Source: CAYGOC01 sp964351495 (GTDB lineage Bacteria > Chlamydiota > Chlamydiia > Chlamydiales > SM23-39). Taken from it: a DNA stretch of 64,000 nt. Shown here piece after piece: positions 1-9,613 of the stretch (its first letter is position 1; each line of letters starts with the position of its first letter). The notes below the pieces were generated by a model. That model did not search any database. It was not told the DNA's origin and was given only the letters and a program-made list of their open reading frames with translations. The DNA lies in NCBI GenBank assembly GCA_964351495.1, contig CAYGOC010000001.1:124001-188000 (forward strand), in the 5' to 3' direction. A program made the position numbers and the translations under genes.

Positions 1-1442
1 ATCATTAAAAGCTTTGCTTCAAGCTGAGCTTCTATAGATAAAGGAATGTGAACCGCCATCTGGTCTCCGTCAAAGTCTGCGTTAAAAGCAGGAGTAACCA
101 AAGGATGAATCCGTATCGCTTTTCCTTCAATTAAGACCGGCTCAAAAGCTTGTATTCCAAGTCTATGTAAGGTAGGAGCTCGGTTTAATAAAATAGGGTG
201 CCCTTTAATGATCTCTTCTAAAACATCCCATACTTCAGGAGCTTGTCTTTGGATCATCTTCTTTGCACTACGAATCGTATACACGTAGTTCAAATCTTTT
301 AATCTTTTTACAATAAAAGGTTCAAAAAGCTCTAAAGCCATTTGCTTTGGAAGACCACACTGGTTAAACTTAAGATCAGGTCCTACGACAATTACCGATC
401 TTCCTGAATAGTCTACCCTCTTTCCTAAAAGATTCTGACGGAAGCGACCACTTTTCCCTTTTAACATCTCGGAAAGAGACTTCAAAGGACGGTTTCCGGC
501 TCCCATAACAGGGTGCCCATGGCGACCATTATCAAAAAGCGCATCCACCGCCTCTTGTAACATCCTCTTTTCATTGCGGATAATTACATCAGGCGTCTTT
601 AGCTTTAAAATCGACTTTAATCGGTTATTTCTATTGATTACTCTTCTATATAAGTCATTCAAATCAGAAGCAGCAAACCTACCTCCATCTAAAGGAACTA
701 AAGGACGAAGATCAGGAGGAATAACAGGCACACAGGATAAAACCATGTTATGCGCTTCGTTAGAAGAAGCTGCAAGCCCTTCTACAATTTTTAACCTCTT
801 AGCAAGCTTTACTCTCGCTTGCATCGACTTCGTTTTGCGCAGCCTCTCCTTTAACTCTAAAACCAGAAGAGAAAGATCCTCTTTTTGTAAAAGCTCTTGG
901 ATCGCTTCTCCTCCCATTTTTGCTACAAAAGAATCAAAACCCCACTTCTCTTGTGCTTCTCTATACTCGGTATCGTTTAAAAGCTGTTTTTTCTCTAAGT
1001 CTGTATGACCCGGATCTATTACAACATATTCCTCGTAATAGATTACCCTTTCTAAATCGGTCGTAGAAATCCCTAAAACATTCCCGATACGAGAAGGCAT
1101 CGTCTTGAAAAACCAAATGTGAACCACAGGAACCGCTAAATCGATATGCGCCATTCTCTCTCTTCTTACCTTAGAAAGAGTGACCTCTACTCCACACCTG
1201 TCACAAACAATCCCTTTGTGCTTAATTTTCTTGTATTTTCCGCAAGCACATTCCCAATCCCTAGTAGGACCAAAAATCTTCTCACAAAAAAGACCCCCTT
1301 TCTCGGGTTTAAAAGTTCGATAATTAATCGTCTCCGGCTTTTTTATCTCCCCTTTAGACCATTTGTTTCGAATGACATCATCTGAGGCTATCTTGATACT
1401 TAAACTATCAAACTGAGAGTTCTGTTGTAAATCTTCTGACAT
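1..1442 (-). CDS. rpoC: RNA polymerase beta' subunit, N-terminal part (cut by window edge)
   Basis: Largest catalytic subunit of RNA polymerase. About 480 N-terminal codons are present; the 3' part lies beyond position 1. A cysteine-rich zinc-binding segment (CACGKYKK, then CDRCGVEV) sits near residues 65-90. The catalytic magnesium loop NADFDGDQMAVH is encoded near positions 54-89, about residue 451-462, where it is expected. The start at 1442 follows an AAGGGG ribosome binding site. It is 21 bp downstream of the rpoB stop, so the two are co-transcribed. No oddity is seen in the visible part. Confidence 0.97.
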   Translation of the reverse strand, partial: MSEDLQQNSQFDSLSIKIASDDVIRNKWSKGEIKKPETINYRTFKPEKGGLFCEKIFGPTRDWECACGKYKKIKHKGIVCDRCGVEVTLSKVRRERMAHIDLAVPVVHIWFFKTMPSRIGNVLGISTTDLERVIYYEEYVVIDPGHTDLEKKQLLNDTEYREAQEKWGFDSFVAKMGGEAIQELLQKEDLSLLVLELKERLRKTKSMQARVKLAKRLKIVEGLAASSNEAHNMVLSCVPVIPPDLRPLVPLDGGRFAASDLNDLYRRVINRNNRLKSILKLKTPDVIIRNEKRMLQEAVDALFDNGRHGHPVMGAGNRPLKSLSEMLKGKSGRFRQNLLGKRVDYSGRSVIVVGPDLKFNQCGLPKQMALELFEPFIVKRLKDLNYVYTIRSAKKMIQRQAPEVWDVLEEIIKGHPILLNRAPTLHRLGIQAFEPVLIEGKAIRIHPLVTPAFNADFDGDQMAVHIPLSIEAQLEAKLLM

Positions 1443-1463
1443 TATGTTTCCCCTTAAAACTTT

Positions 1464-4400
1464 TTACTCTTCTTCGACACTTCCAAAACAAACAGAAAGC
1501 GCGAGTCCACTCATCTCACTTCTAAGAACGTTAAAAGACTCCGGCATTCCCGGTCTTAAAATATTCTCTCCTTTTACAATAGATTCATAAGCAAATGTTC
1601 TTCCTAATACGTCGTCCGATTTGACAGTAAGCATCTCTTGAAGTAAATGTGCAGCCCCATAAGCTTCTAAAGCCCACACCTCCATCTCTCCAAATCTTTG
1701 TCCCCCCATTTGTGCTTTTCCCCCGAGAGGCTGCTGGGTTACCAAAGAATAAGGACCAATCGCCCTTGCATGTATCTTATCTGCTACCAAATGGCCCAGC
1801 TTCAACATGTAGATGTAGCCGACTACCACCCGGTTATCAAATCTTTCTCCTGTCCTTCCATCATAAAGATAAAACTTCCCATCATCAGAAAGACCATGCT
1901 CTTTCATCATCTCCCAAATGCGATCCTCGGGAAAGCCTTCAAAAACAGGTGTCTTTACAAAAATCCCTGCTTTTTTTGCTGCATACCCTAAGTGGGTTTC
2001 TAAAAGCTGTCCCATGTTCATACGAGAAGGAACCCCAATTGGGTTCAAGATGATCTCTATCGTCTCCCCTGTAGGAAGATAGGGCATGTCAGCTTCTGGA
2101 ACAATGGTAGAAACAACCCCTTTGTTTCCGTGTCTTCCCGCCATTTTATCCCCTACTTGCAACTTTCTTTTCGTAGCAATGTAGACTTTTACCTGACGAA
2201 TCACACCCGGATCCAGGTCTATATCTCCCTTTCTGGTAAGCTCCAGCTCTGTTTTATGTGCCGTTTGTAGAACCTGAAGATCATACTCATATTCTTTAAA
2301 CGCTTTTTTAAGCTCTGCATAAAGCTCGTTTTCTTCCATTAAAAGATTTTCTAGCTGCTCATTTTCTAAAGCTTCTAGCTTATCTTGAGAAACAACTTCC
2401 TTCTCTTCAATGATAATTTCCCCGGTAATGCGATGCATAATAGCAGAAGGAGCCTCTTCGTTTAATAAAATCGCCCCCACTCTTTCATGAAAAGCAAGAG
2501 AAAGTTCTTCCAACTTCGCTTTATACTCTTGATGAATATCCTTCACACGAGAAGCCTCTACTACGTGCTCCTCATCTGTCTTAGAAAGCCTATCTTTTCT
2601 AGAAAAGACCTGCACATCCATGACAATCCCTTCCGTTCCAGGAGGAGCTATTAAGGAAGCATCTTTCACATCGGCTGCTTTTTCTCCAAAAATCGCTCTT
2701 AAAAGTCTTTCTTCCGGAGAAAGTTCCGTCTCTGACTTAGGAGTGATTTTGCCCACTAAGATGTCTCCCGGCTTAACCTCCGCTCCAATTCGGATAATCC
2801 CATCTTCCCCTAAATTGGCTAAAGCCTCTTCAGAAACATTGGGAATATCCCGGGTAATCTCTTCTTTTCCCTGCTTTGTCTCTCTGGCGGAAATGAAAAA
2901 CTCTTCTAAGTAAACAGAGGTATACGTGTCTTCTCGAATAAGCTTTTCTGAAATAATGATCGCATCTTCGTAGTTGTATCCAAGCCAAGGCATGAAGGCA
3001 ACAAGCACGTTTTTCCCTAAAGCCGTCTCTCCTAAATCAGTAGCAGGACCATCGGCAATCACATCTCCTGCTTTAATTTTTTGTCCTACAGAACAAATAG
3101 GAGTTTGATTCATTAAAGAACCCGCATTAGAACGCATAAACTTTCTAAGAGGATACTCTTTTTTCTGAATAGGATTATCCTGCGGAGCTATCACAATCTT
3201 ATAGCCGTCTACATATTCTATCGTTCCATTTTCCTGTGCTAATAAAACCGCCCCTGAGTCTCTTGCTGTTCTAGACTCTAAACCCGTTCCCACTAAAGGA
3301 GCTTCCGGTTTTAAAAGAGGTACCGCTTGCCTTTGCATGTTAGATCCCATCAAAGCCCTGTTCGCATCATCATGCTCTAAGAAAGGGATAAGTCCTGCCA
3401 CTATAGAAACAAGCTGCTTTGAAGAAACATCCATATGCGTTATGAGCTTTGTGTCCACTTGCATAGGCTCTCCCTTATACCTAGCCCAGCATAAAGGCTC
3501 TTCAAACATATGAAATTCATCCAAAGGAGCAGAAGCCTGTGCAATTACACATCTCTCCTCTTGATCGGCTGTCATATACTCGATTTCACTCGTCACCACA
3601 CCATCTCGAACAATTCGGTATGGAGTCTCTAAAAACCCAAACTCGTTGATTTTGGCAAAAGAAGATAAAGAGGTAATAAGACCGATATTAGGTCCTTCTG
3701 GTGTTTCAATAGGACATATTCTTCCGTAGTGAGAAGGATGCACGTCTCTTACCTCAAAACCAGCTCGATCTCTATTTAATCCCCCAGGCCCCAAACAAGA
3801 AAGTCTTCTTTTGTGAGTAAGCTCTGATATAGGATTTTGCTGATCCATAAACTGAGATAGCTGCGATCTACCAAAAAAGTCTTTTAAAACCCCTACTAAT
3901 CCTTTCGCTGAAATGATCTTTCCTGGAGTCATCGTATCGGAAGAAAAATCAAACAGATTCATTCTCTCTTTGATAATTTTCTCCATACGAGCAAGACCTA
4001 TACGGCATTGGTTTTGTACCAGCTCTCCCACAGAACGAACCCGTCTGTTTGCCAAATGATCAATATCATCAACATGGGTTTTCTCATCGCCTTGCTTTAA
4101 ACGGATTAAATACTTTAAAGCAGCTACAATATCTTCTTTCTTTAAAGTAACCGTCTCTAGCTCTTCATCGGTAACAGCAAAATCTAATTTATTATTTAAC
4201 TTATATCTTCCTACTCTACCTAAGTTATAACGCTTCGGATCAAAGAAAAGCCTCATCATGGTAGATCTAGCATTAGAAAGAGTAGCCGGTTCACCTGGTC
4301 TAATCTTTCTATAAAAATCTTTTAAAGCAGATTCATAAGAGTCTGTAGGATCTTTCGCTAACATCTTAATGATAGGATGGTTCTCGTCAGCCTCTTCCGC

Positions 4401-5243
4401 TATCTTGATCGCTTCTATTTTCTCATCTAACATCCTCTTGAGCATTGCGGTAGTTAGCTTCTCTCCTGCTTTTCCAAAAACAAGACCCGTTTTTTCGTCG
4501 ATAATATCTTCGGCTAAAACTTTCCCCGCTAACTTTACAAAGTCTTTTTCACTTTTAATCTTCTCTTTGTGTGTCTCAAAAAACTCTTCAATAATATCTG
4601 CATCTGAAGAATATCCTAGCGTTCTTACAAAAGAGGTAGCTAAAACCTTTCTCCTTCTTTTCTTTCTATCCACATACACAAAGATCATGTCATTGATATC
4701 AAAAGAAGCTTCTAACCAGCTTCCTCTATAAGGAATAATTCGAAAAGAATAGAGCATACCTCCCTTAGGATGTCTTTCCTGCTCAAAAGCAATACCAGGA
4801 GATCTATGAAGCTGCGAAACAATAACCCTTTCCGCTCCATTGATGATAAACGTTCCCTTATCTGTCATAAGAGGAAGAGTTCCCATATAAACCTCTTCTT
4901 CTTTAATTCCAGTCTCATCAGTAAGACGAAACTTCACTCTCAAAGAAACGTTATAGGTAACTCCCCTACGGATACAATCTTCCGGACTATGCTTAGGAAC
5001 TCCTAAATGATAGGACAAAAATTCAATGATAGTTTTTTCGTCATAAGAGGTAATGGGAAAGATCTCATTAAAAACTTCCTGTAACCCTTCATTTACTCTC
5101 TCATGAGGTAGCTTCTCTGCCTGCAAAAACTGTTTGTATGACTTAATCTGTATCTCAATCAAATTAGGTAGATCGATGATTTCTTCTTTTTCTTGGAAAG
5201 CGACTCTCTTTCGAGAAAACGGTCGCACATTTGACTTATGCAT
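1464..5243 (-). CDS. rpoB: RNA polymerase beta subunit
   Basis: Catalytic subunit of RNA polymerase, 1259 residues, full length for a chlamydial RpoB. The rifampicin-binding segment QLSQFMDQQNPISELTHKRR is intact, with the usual Asp, His and following LSCLGPGGL, which suggests no target-site resistance. The C-terminal MGGQRFGEMEVWALEAYGA motif is conserved. The ATG at 5243 has AGGAG six bases upstream. It lies in the rplL-rpoB-rpoC operon, with a hairpin in the 158 bp gap after rplL. Several long antisense frames opposite this gene are shadows. Confidence 0.98.
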   Translation of the reverse strand: MHKSNVRPFSRKRVAFQEKEEIIDLPNLIEIQIKSYKQFLQAEKLPHERVNEGLQEVFNEIFPITSYDEKTIIEFLSYHLGVPKHSPEDCIRRGVTYNVSLRVKFRLTDETGIKEEEVYMGTLPLMTDKGTFIINGAERVIVSQLHRSPGIAFEQERHPKGGMLYSFRIIPYRGSWLEASFDINDMIFVYVDRKKRRRKVLATSFVRTLGYSSDADIIEEFFETHKEKIKSEKDFVKLAGKVLAEDIIDEKTGLVFGKAGEKLTTAMLKRMLDEKIEAIKIAEEADENHPIIKMLAKDPTDSYESALKDFYRKIRPGEPATLSNARSTMMRLFFDPKRYNLGRVGRYKLNNKLDFAVTDEELETVTLKKEDIVAALKYLIRLKQGDEKTHVDDIDHLANRRVRSVGELVQNQCRIGLARMEKIIKERMNLFDFSSDTMTPGKIISAKGLVGVLKDFFGRSQLSQFMDQQNPISELTHKRRLSCLGPGGLNRDRAGFEVRDVHPSHYGRICPIETPEGPNIGLITSLSSFAKINEFGFLETPYRIVRDGVVTSEIEYMTADQEERCVIAQASAPLDEFHMFEEPLCWARYKGEPMQVDTKLITHMDVSSKQLVSIVAGLIPFLEHDDANRALMGSNMQRQAVPLLKPEAPLVGTGLESRTARDSGAVLLAQENGTIEYVDGYKIVIAPQDNPIQKKEYPLRKFMRSNAGSLMNQTPICSVGQKIKAGDVIADGPATDLGETALGKNVLVAFMPWLGYNYEDAIIISEKLIREDTYTSVYLEEFFISARETKQGKEEITRDIPNVSEEALANLGEDGIIRIGAEVKPGDILVGKITPKSETELSPEERLLRAIFGEKAADVKDASLIAPPGTEGIVMDVQVFSRKDRLSKTDEEHVVEASRVKDIHQEYKAKLEELSLAFHERVGAILLNEEAPSAIMHRITGEIIIEEKEVVSQDKLEALENEQLENLLMEENELYAELKKAFKEYEYDLQVLQTAHKTELELTRKGDIDLDPGVIRQVKVYIATKRKLQVGDKMAGRHGNKGVVSTIVPEADMPYLPTGETIEIILNPIGVPSRMNMGQLLETHLGYAAKKAGIFVKTPVFEGFPEDRIWEMMKEHGLSDDGKFYLYDGRTGERFDNRVVVGYIYMLKLGHLVADKIHARAIGPYSLVTQQPLGGKAQMGGQRFGEMEVWALEAYGAAHLLQEMLTVKSDDVLGRTFAYESIVKGENILRPGMPESFNVLRSEMSGLALSVCFGSVEEE

Positions 5244-5326
5244 TTTTTCTCCTGTTACTTGCAGCTAAGCACGAAAATACTTGAATTTTTACAAAACCCT
5301 AAAAGGGACAAAAACTACCCCCGCCT

Positions 5327-5370
5327 AAAAAGAAAACCTGCACGACTTAAAGCCGGTAGGTTTTTCTTTA
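5327..5370 (-). terminator. Intercistronic hairpin/attenuator between rplL and rpoB
   Basis: On the minus strand an A-rich arm ending AAACCT pairs with AGGTTTTCTTTTT across a loop of about 20 bases, giving a stem followed by a U-run. It lies between rplL and rpoB, where an attenuator reducing read-through into rpoBC is known in other bacteria. The role is inferred from position and shape. Confidence 0.5.
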
Positions 5371-5401
5371 TAGACGAAATAAGAATCTATCAAAAAGCCT
5401 T

Positions 5402-5797
5402 TTATAGACCCTTGGAAGAAGCTTTTCCCCCAGCATCTGCAACCTTTTTCACGATTGCTTCCATCTCTGCTTTCGGAACAGATTCTTTTAAAGGCTTTGG
5501 CGCTTCATCTACAAGTTGTTTCGCCTCTTTTAATCCTAGACCGGTGATCTCACGAACTACTTTGATAATTCCAATCTTTTTGTCCTGAGGAGCACTCTCT
5601 AAAATTACTTGGAATTCTGTAGACTCAGCCACAGCTTTCGTCTCTGCCTGAGCAGGACCTGCTACCACAGCTGCCGCCGCTTGCGCTTTAACGCCCCACT
5701 TCTCTTCCAAAGCCTTTTTCAAATTAGCCATGTCTAAAACAGTCAACTGGCTAAGCTCTTCTACTAGTTGTTCAATTTTTTGTTCTTTTGTACTCAC
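5402..5797 (-). CDS. rplL: 50S ribosomal protein L7/L12
   Basis: Stalk protein of the large ribosomal subunit that recruits GTPase factors. It has 131 residues. The N-terminal dimerisation region contains VEELSQLTVLDMANLKKALE. An Ala-rich hinge follows at about residues 38-55. The C-terminal domain has IGIIKVVREITGLGLKEAKQ and LVDEAPKPLKE, the conserved factor-binding helix. It follows rplJ by 19 bp, in the standard L10-L12 arrangement. Confidence 0.97.
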   Translation of the reverse strand: MSTKEQKIEQLVEELSQLTVLDMANLKKALEEKWGVKAQAAAAVVAGPAQAETKAVAESTEFQVILESAPQDKKIGIIKVVREITGLGLKEAKQLVDEAPKPLKESVPKAEMEAIVKKVADAGGKASSKGL

Positions 5798-5816
5798 TTT
5801 CTTACCTCATTAATGT

Positions 5817-6329
5817 TTAACTTGACTTTGCCTTATTTTCTAAACAATGCATCACACTTGTTAAAAGGCTTTGCATTACCGATAAAGTTTGTGCCATCGG
5901 AGCTTCTAGAAGCCCTAAAAACTGCGCTCTCATTTCTCCTTGAGAAGGCAGTTCAGCTAACTTTTTCACCTCTTCTGCTGTGTAAAAAACATTTTCTGAA
6001 AAAGCAAAAATAGGACTTAGAAGATTCTCATTTCCTTCATTGAACTGAACGATCTTTTTACTGGCTGAAATAACATCTGTGCCCGATAAAATAATCCCTA
6101 TGTTTCCTTTTAAATCAGAAAGCGTCGTTTCCCACTCTTTTTTCTCAAGAGCCTTAAAAAAGACCCTCTTCTTTACTACCTCTAAACTAGCTCCCACCTC
6201 TTTTAAAGAAGAGCGAAAGCTCCAAGATAAATTAGGTTCCATCTTCTCATAAGAAACAACCACAAAAGAAGGGTTCTCTTTCATTTGCCCTTCTATCTCA
6301 TCTAATAAATAATGCTTCTCTTGTCTCAT
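5817..6329 (-). CDS. rplJ: 50S ribosomal protein L10
   Basis: L10 anchors the L7/L12 stalk to the ribosome. The protein has 170 residues, the usual length. Sequence identity is weaker than for its neighbours, as is common for L10, but the N-terminal segment starting MRQEKHYLLDEIEGQMKENP, the VVKKRVFFKAL segment and the position between rplA and rplL identify it. It starts 10 bp after the rplA stop. Confidence 0.95.
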   Translation of the reverse strand: MRQEKHYLLDEIEGQMKENPSFVVVSYEKMEPNLSWSFRSSLKEVGASLEVVKKRVFFKALEKKEWETTLSDLKGNIGIILSGTDVISASKKIVQFNEGNENLLSPIFAFSENVFYTAEEVKKLAELPSQGEMRAQFLGLLEAPMAQTLSVMQSLLTSVMHCLENKAKSS

Positions 6330-6339
6330 TTAACTTCCC

Positions 6340-7035
6340 CTATATTCCTAAAGAGTTTACATCTATCCTAAGACCCGGCCCCATTGTAGTAGAGAGATAA
6401 AGCCCTTTCATATAGATTCCTTTTGCAGTAGAAGGTTTTACCCTTTGTACCGCTTGTAAAAAAAGAGTCACGTTTTCCACCAAATGCCCCCTTTGAAAAG
6501 AAATCTTTCCAACCGCAGCATTAACAACGCCCCCTTTATCTACCTTAAACTCAATTTTTCCCGCTTTTACTTCTTGTATCGCTTTTTCTACATCATTCGT
6601 AACCGTTCCCGCTTTCGGAGTTGGCATAAGACCTCTTGGCCCTAAAACTTTTCCCAACTTTCCCACTTCTCGCATCATTTCAGGCGTAGCTATAATCGCA
6701 TTAAAATCGGTCCATCCTTGCTTGATTTTTTCACAAAACTCTTCCGCTCCCACATAGTCAGCACCTGCAGCTTCCGCAGCTTTAGCTTTTTCCCCTTTAG
6801 CTAGAACTAAAAGAACAATTTTTTTCCCCGTTCCATGAGGCAAAGAGACAGTAGAACGAACCTGCTGATCAGACTTCTTCGGATCCACTCCAAGCTTCAA
6901 AGAAACTTCTAAAGATTCATCAAATTTAGGCTTAGGACATTCTTGTAAAACTTCCACCGCTTCCTCTATCTTATAAAGACGAGAAACATCTACTTGACGA
7001 TCTACTTTTTTTAATCTTTTTGACCTTTTTGTCAT
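6340..7035 (-). CDS. rplA: 50S ribosomal protein L1
   Basis: L1 binds 23S rRNA at the E-site stalk and usually represses its own operon. The family signature GLMPTPKAGTVTNDV and the preceding MMREVGKLGKVLGPR are present. An in-frame start exists at 7065, but it lies inside rplK and has no good ribosome binding site. The ATG at 7035 (MTKRSKRLKK) follows AAAGGGA at proper spacing and begins 16 bp after rplK, so I chose it (231 residues). Confidence 0.96.
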   Translation of the reverse strand: MTKRSKRLKKVDRQVDVSRLYKIEEAVEVLQECPKPKFDESLEVSLKLGVDPKKSDQQVRSTVSLPHGTGKKIVLLVLAKGEKAKAAEAAGADYVGAEEFCEKIKQGWTDFNAIIATPEMMREVGKLGKVLGPRGLMPTPKAGTVTNDVEKAIQEVKAGKIEFKVDKGGVVNAAVGKISFQRGHLVENVTLFLQAVQRVKPSTAKGIYMKGLYLSTTMGPGLRIDVNSLGI

Positions 7036-7051
7036 GACCAATCCCTTTCCC

Positions 7052-7489
7052 TTAAACTTTTCCAACTATATCAATACCCATAGAACGGGCTGTTCCCATA
7101 ACGGTCTTCATAGCAGCTTCCAAAGAGTTCACTCTTAAATCTGCCATTTTTTTCTCCGCAATCTGCTTTACCTGATCTTCCGTAATCGAACCAATTTTAT
7201 CCCTGTTCGGAACGCTAGAACCTTTCTCCGCTTTTACCACCTCTAAAAGAGACTGAGCCACAGGAGGCTCTTTCATGATAAAATCAAAAGACTTATCTTT
7301 ATAAACAGATATCTCTACAGGAATGATTTTCCCTCCCATAGACTGGGTCTTCGCATTAAAATCTTTACAAAAGTTCATAATGTTTACCCCAGCAGAAGCT
7401 AAAGCAGGACCAATAGGCCTACCCGGGTTTGCCTTCCCCGCCACTACCTGAAGTTTAATTACCTTTACTACCTTTTTACCAGCTGCCAT
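7052..7489 (-). CDS. rplK: 50S ribosomal protein L11
   Basis: L11 belongs to the GTPase-associated centre. The protein has 145 residues. The N-terminal domain shows AGKANPGRPIGPALASAGVN and the C-terminal RNA-binding domain shows the usual signature ending GTARSMGIDI. It lies 6 bp after nusG and just before rplA, the universal order. Confidence 0.98.
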   Translation of the reverse strand: MAAGKKVVKVIKLQVVAGKANPGRPIGPALASAGVNIMNFCKDFNAKTQSMGGKIIPVEISVYKDKSFDFIMKEPPVAQSLLEVVKAEKGSSVPNRDKIGSITEDQVKQIAEKKMADLRVNSLEAAMKTVMGTARSMGIDIVGKV

Positions 7490-7495
7490 AAAACA

Positions 7496-8041
7496 CTATC
7501 CTTGATTCTCTTCGTTTACTTGCTCTATCTGCCAAAACTCTAAATCGTCTACCCTAGTATCTCTACCAAAAATAGAAACCATTACGCTAACTCTTCCCTT
7601 ATCGTGAAAAACTTCAGTAACCGTTCCCACAAAGTTTACAAAAACTCCATCGGTAACTTTTACCTTGTCTCCCACTTCTACCTTGTGCTTTTGCACGACG
7701 CCCTTTTTCTTCTCTGCTAGATCCGATAAAATATCTTGCACTTCTCTGTCCGTAAGCGGGGTAGGAGTTCCTCCCCCCAAAAAATCTAAAACACCATTGG
7801 TATTTTTTACATAAAGACAAGCTTCGTCCGTCATCTCCATCTTCAGTAAAATATACCCAGGCCAAAGCTTCTTTTCAGAAATCTTTTGCTCTCCCCGAAC
7901 TACCTCAGAAACATTTTCTGTGGGAACTAAGACCTCTGAAATTGTCCCTTCCAAGCCCTTCATAATAAGAAACTCTTCCAAGTTCTTCTTCACTTTTTTT
8001 TCAAGACCCGAAACAACCTGTACTACATACCACTTATGCAC
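7496..8041 (-). CDS. nusG: Transcription termination/antitermination factor NusG
   Basis: NusG binds RNA polymerase and links it to Rho or the ribosome. The NGN domain begins HKWYVVQVVSGLEKKVKKNL; the KOW domain carries KVEVGDKVKVTDGVFVNFVG. The frame is open upstream to 8074, but that start lies inside secE. The GTG at 8041 has a GGGGGG ribosome binding site nine bases upstream, follows the secE stop by 5 bp and gives the family length of 181 residues. The upstream ATGs at 8062 and 8074 are less likely. Confidence 0.94.
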   Translation of the reverse strand: MHKWYVVQVVSGLEKKVKKNLEEFLIMKGLEGTISEVLVPTENVSEVVRGEQKISEKKLWPGYILLKMEMTDEACLYVKNTNGVLDFLGGGTPTPLTDREVQDILSDLAEKKKGVVQKHKVEVGDKVKVTDGVFVNFVGTVTEVFHDKGRVSVMVSIFGRDTRVDDLEFWQIEQVNEENQG

Positions 8042-8046
8042 CAGTT

Positions 8047-8277
8047 TTATCCCCCCAACCATCTTACTACCCAAGATATCGTATCCAAACCACTTCGAAT
8101 AATTAAATCCACTCCATAAATGGCAAGCCCAAAAGAAACCACAGAAACTAAAACCACTTTCGTAGCTACTTTCAAATCTTCCCTAGAAGTCCAATTCACC
8201 TTCTTCAGTTCTTTCTGAACCTCTACAAGGTAATTTTTCTTTTTTGTTTTTTGTGTTTTTGTCAAAGGTGTCGTCAT
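8047..8277 (-). CDS. secE: Preprotein translocase subunit SecE
   Basis: Small essential subunit of the SecYEG inner-membrane channel. The protein has 76 residues: a basic N-terminus, an amphipathic helix EVQKELKKVNWTSREDLKVA with the conserved W/TSRE pattern, and one membrane segment (VVLVSVVSFGLAIYGVDLII). It lies between tRNA-Trp and nusG in the conserved tuf-tRNA-secE-nusG block. Confidence 0.96.
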   Translation of the reverse strand: MTTPLTKTQKTKKKNYLVEVQKELKKVNWTSREDLKVATKVVLVSVVSFGLAIYGVDLIIRSGLDTISWVVRWLGG

Positions 8278-8297
8278 CTTTCTTTTTATGTTTTTAA

Positions 8298-8371
8298 CGA
8301 GTGCGGAGGGATTCGAACCCCCGACCGGCGACTTTGGAGATCGCTGCTCTAGCCAGCTGAGCTACACACCC
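8298..8371 (-). tRNA. trnW: tRNA-Trp (CCA)
   Basis: A cloverleaf folds by hand on the minus strand. The acceptor GGGUGUG pairs with CGCACUC, followed by discriminator G. The D-stem is GCUC/GAGC, and the anticodon loop CUCCAAA gives anticodon CCA. The T-loop is UUCGAAU. No CCA end is encoded. It sits between tuf and secE, as in other Chlamydiae. Confidence 0.96.
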
Positions 8372-8383
8372 TGGTTCTTAAAA

Positions 8384-9571
8384 CTAATCTAGGATCTTGG
8401 AAACAGTCCCTGCTCCAATCGTTCTACCACCTTCACGGATAGCAAAACGCATCCCTTCCTCAATCGCAACAGGAGCCAAAAGCTCAACTGTTATCTCTAC
8501 GTTATCACCCGGCATTACCATCTCAGTTCCCTCTGGAAGAGTAACCGTTCCCGTAACGTCTGTGGTTCTAAGATAAAACTGAGGACGATAGTTACTAAAG
8601 AAAGGCTTATGTCTTCCCCCTTCTTCTTTCGTTAAAACGTAAACTGCACCTTTAAACTTCTTGTGCGGCTTACAAGAACCAGGAGCGCAAAGAACCATCC
8701 CTCTTTCTACGTCGTTTTTCTCGACCCCTCGAACCAAAAGACCCACGTTTTCTCCCGCTCTACCCTCATCAAGAAGCTTGTTAAACATCTCAATTCCAGT
8801 TACAACACTCTCTCTAGTGTCTTTCAATCCAACAATCTGAATCTTATCGTTGATCTTAACTATTCCTCTCTCGATTCTACCCGTAACCACGGTTCCTCTT
8901 CCTGAAATAGAAAAAACGTCTTCAATAGGCATTAAAAAAGGCTTATCTATATCTCTTTCCGGCGTTGGGATCTTGTTATCCACCGCTTCCATCAACTCTA
9001 TAATTTTTTCTTCATAAGAAGAATCACCTTCTAAAGCTTTCAAAGCAGATCCTCTTACTATAGGAACATCTTTATAACCTTTGTCTTCCAAAAGCTCTCC
9101 AAGCTCCATCTCCACAAGCTCTACAAGCTCCTCATCTCCTTGACCAATCTGATCCATCTTATTTAAGAAAACCACGATAGAAGGAACTCCAACCTGTTTT
9201 GCAAGCAAGATATGCTCTTTAGTCTGAGGCATAGGACCATCAGTCGCTGCAACCACTAAGATCGCTCCATCCATTTGCGCCGCTCCAGTAATCATGTTTT
9301 TTACATAGTCAGCGTGTCCAGGACAGTCTACGTGAGCATAGTGTCTTGCATTCGTTTCATATTCTACGTGAGAAGAGTTAATCGTAATTCCCCTTTGTCT
9401 TTCCTCAGGAGAGTTGTCAATAGATGCATAATCACGAACTTTCCCCTTGCCCCCTTTCTTAGCGAGCACAGCAGTAATTGCGGCCGTAAGCGTTGTCTTT
9501 CCGTGATCGACGTGACCTATAGTTCCAATATTGATATGCGGTTTATCTCTTTTAAATGTTTCCTTTGCCAT
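8384..9571 (-). CDS. tuf: Elongation factor Tu
   Basis: GTPase that delivers aminoacyl-tRNA to the ribosome, 395 residues. G1 is GHVDHGKTT, G3 is DCPGHADYVKNM and G4 is NKMD, and domain 2 carries FSISGRGTVVTGRIERG. Start MAKETFKRDKPHINIGTIGH is standard, with a GGAGG-like site upstream. Single copy in this window; it lies between tRNA-Thr and tRNA-Trp and is probably co-transcribed with both. Confidence 0.98.
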   Translation of the reverse strand: MAKETFKRDKPHINIGTIGHVDHGKTTLTAAITAVLAKKGGKGKVRDYASIDNSPEERQRGITINSSHVEYETNARHYAHVDCPGHADYVKNMITGAAQMDGAILVVAATDGPMPQTKEHILLAKQVGVPSIVVFLNKMDQIGQGDEELVELVEMELGELLEDKGYKDVPIVRGSALKALEGDSSYEEKIIELMEAVDNKIPTPERDIDKPFLMPIEDVFSISGRGTVVTGRIERGIVKINDKIQIVGLKDTRESVVTGIEMFNKLLDEGRAGENVGLLVRGVEKNDVERGMVLCAPGSCKPHKKFKGAVYVLTKEEGGRHKPFFSNYRPQFYLRTTDVTGTVTLPEGTEMVMPGDNVEITVELLAPVAIEEGMRFAIREGGRTIGAGTVSKILD

Positions 9572-9613
9572 CCTAAAAATCCTCCATTAGGCTCTTATAT
9601 AATCTAAAAACTC

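Noticed and set aside
1649..2053. Plus-strand open frames opposite rpoB (also 574-1008, 4369-4731 and others)
   Set aside because: They are antisense to highly conserved coding sequence, have no ribosome binding site and no recognisable product.
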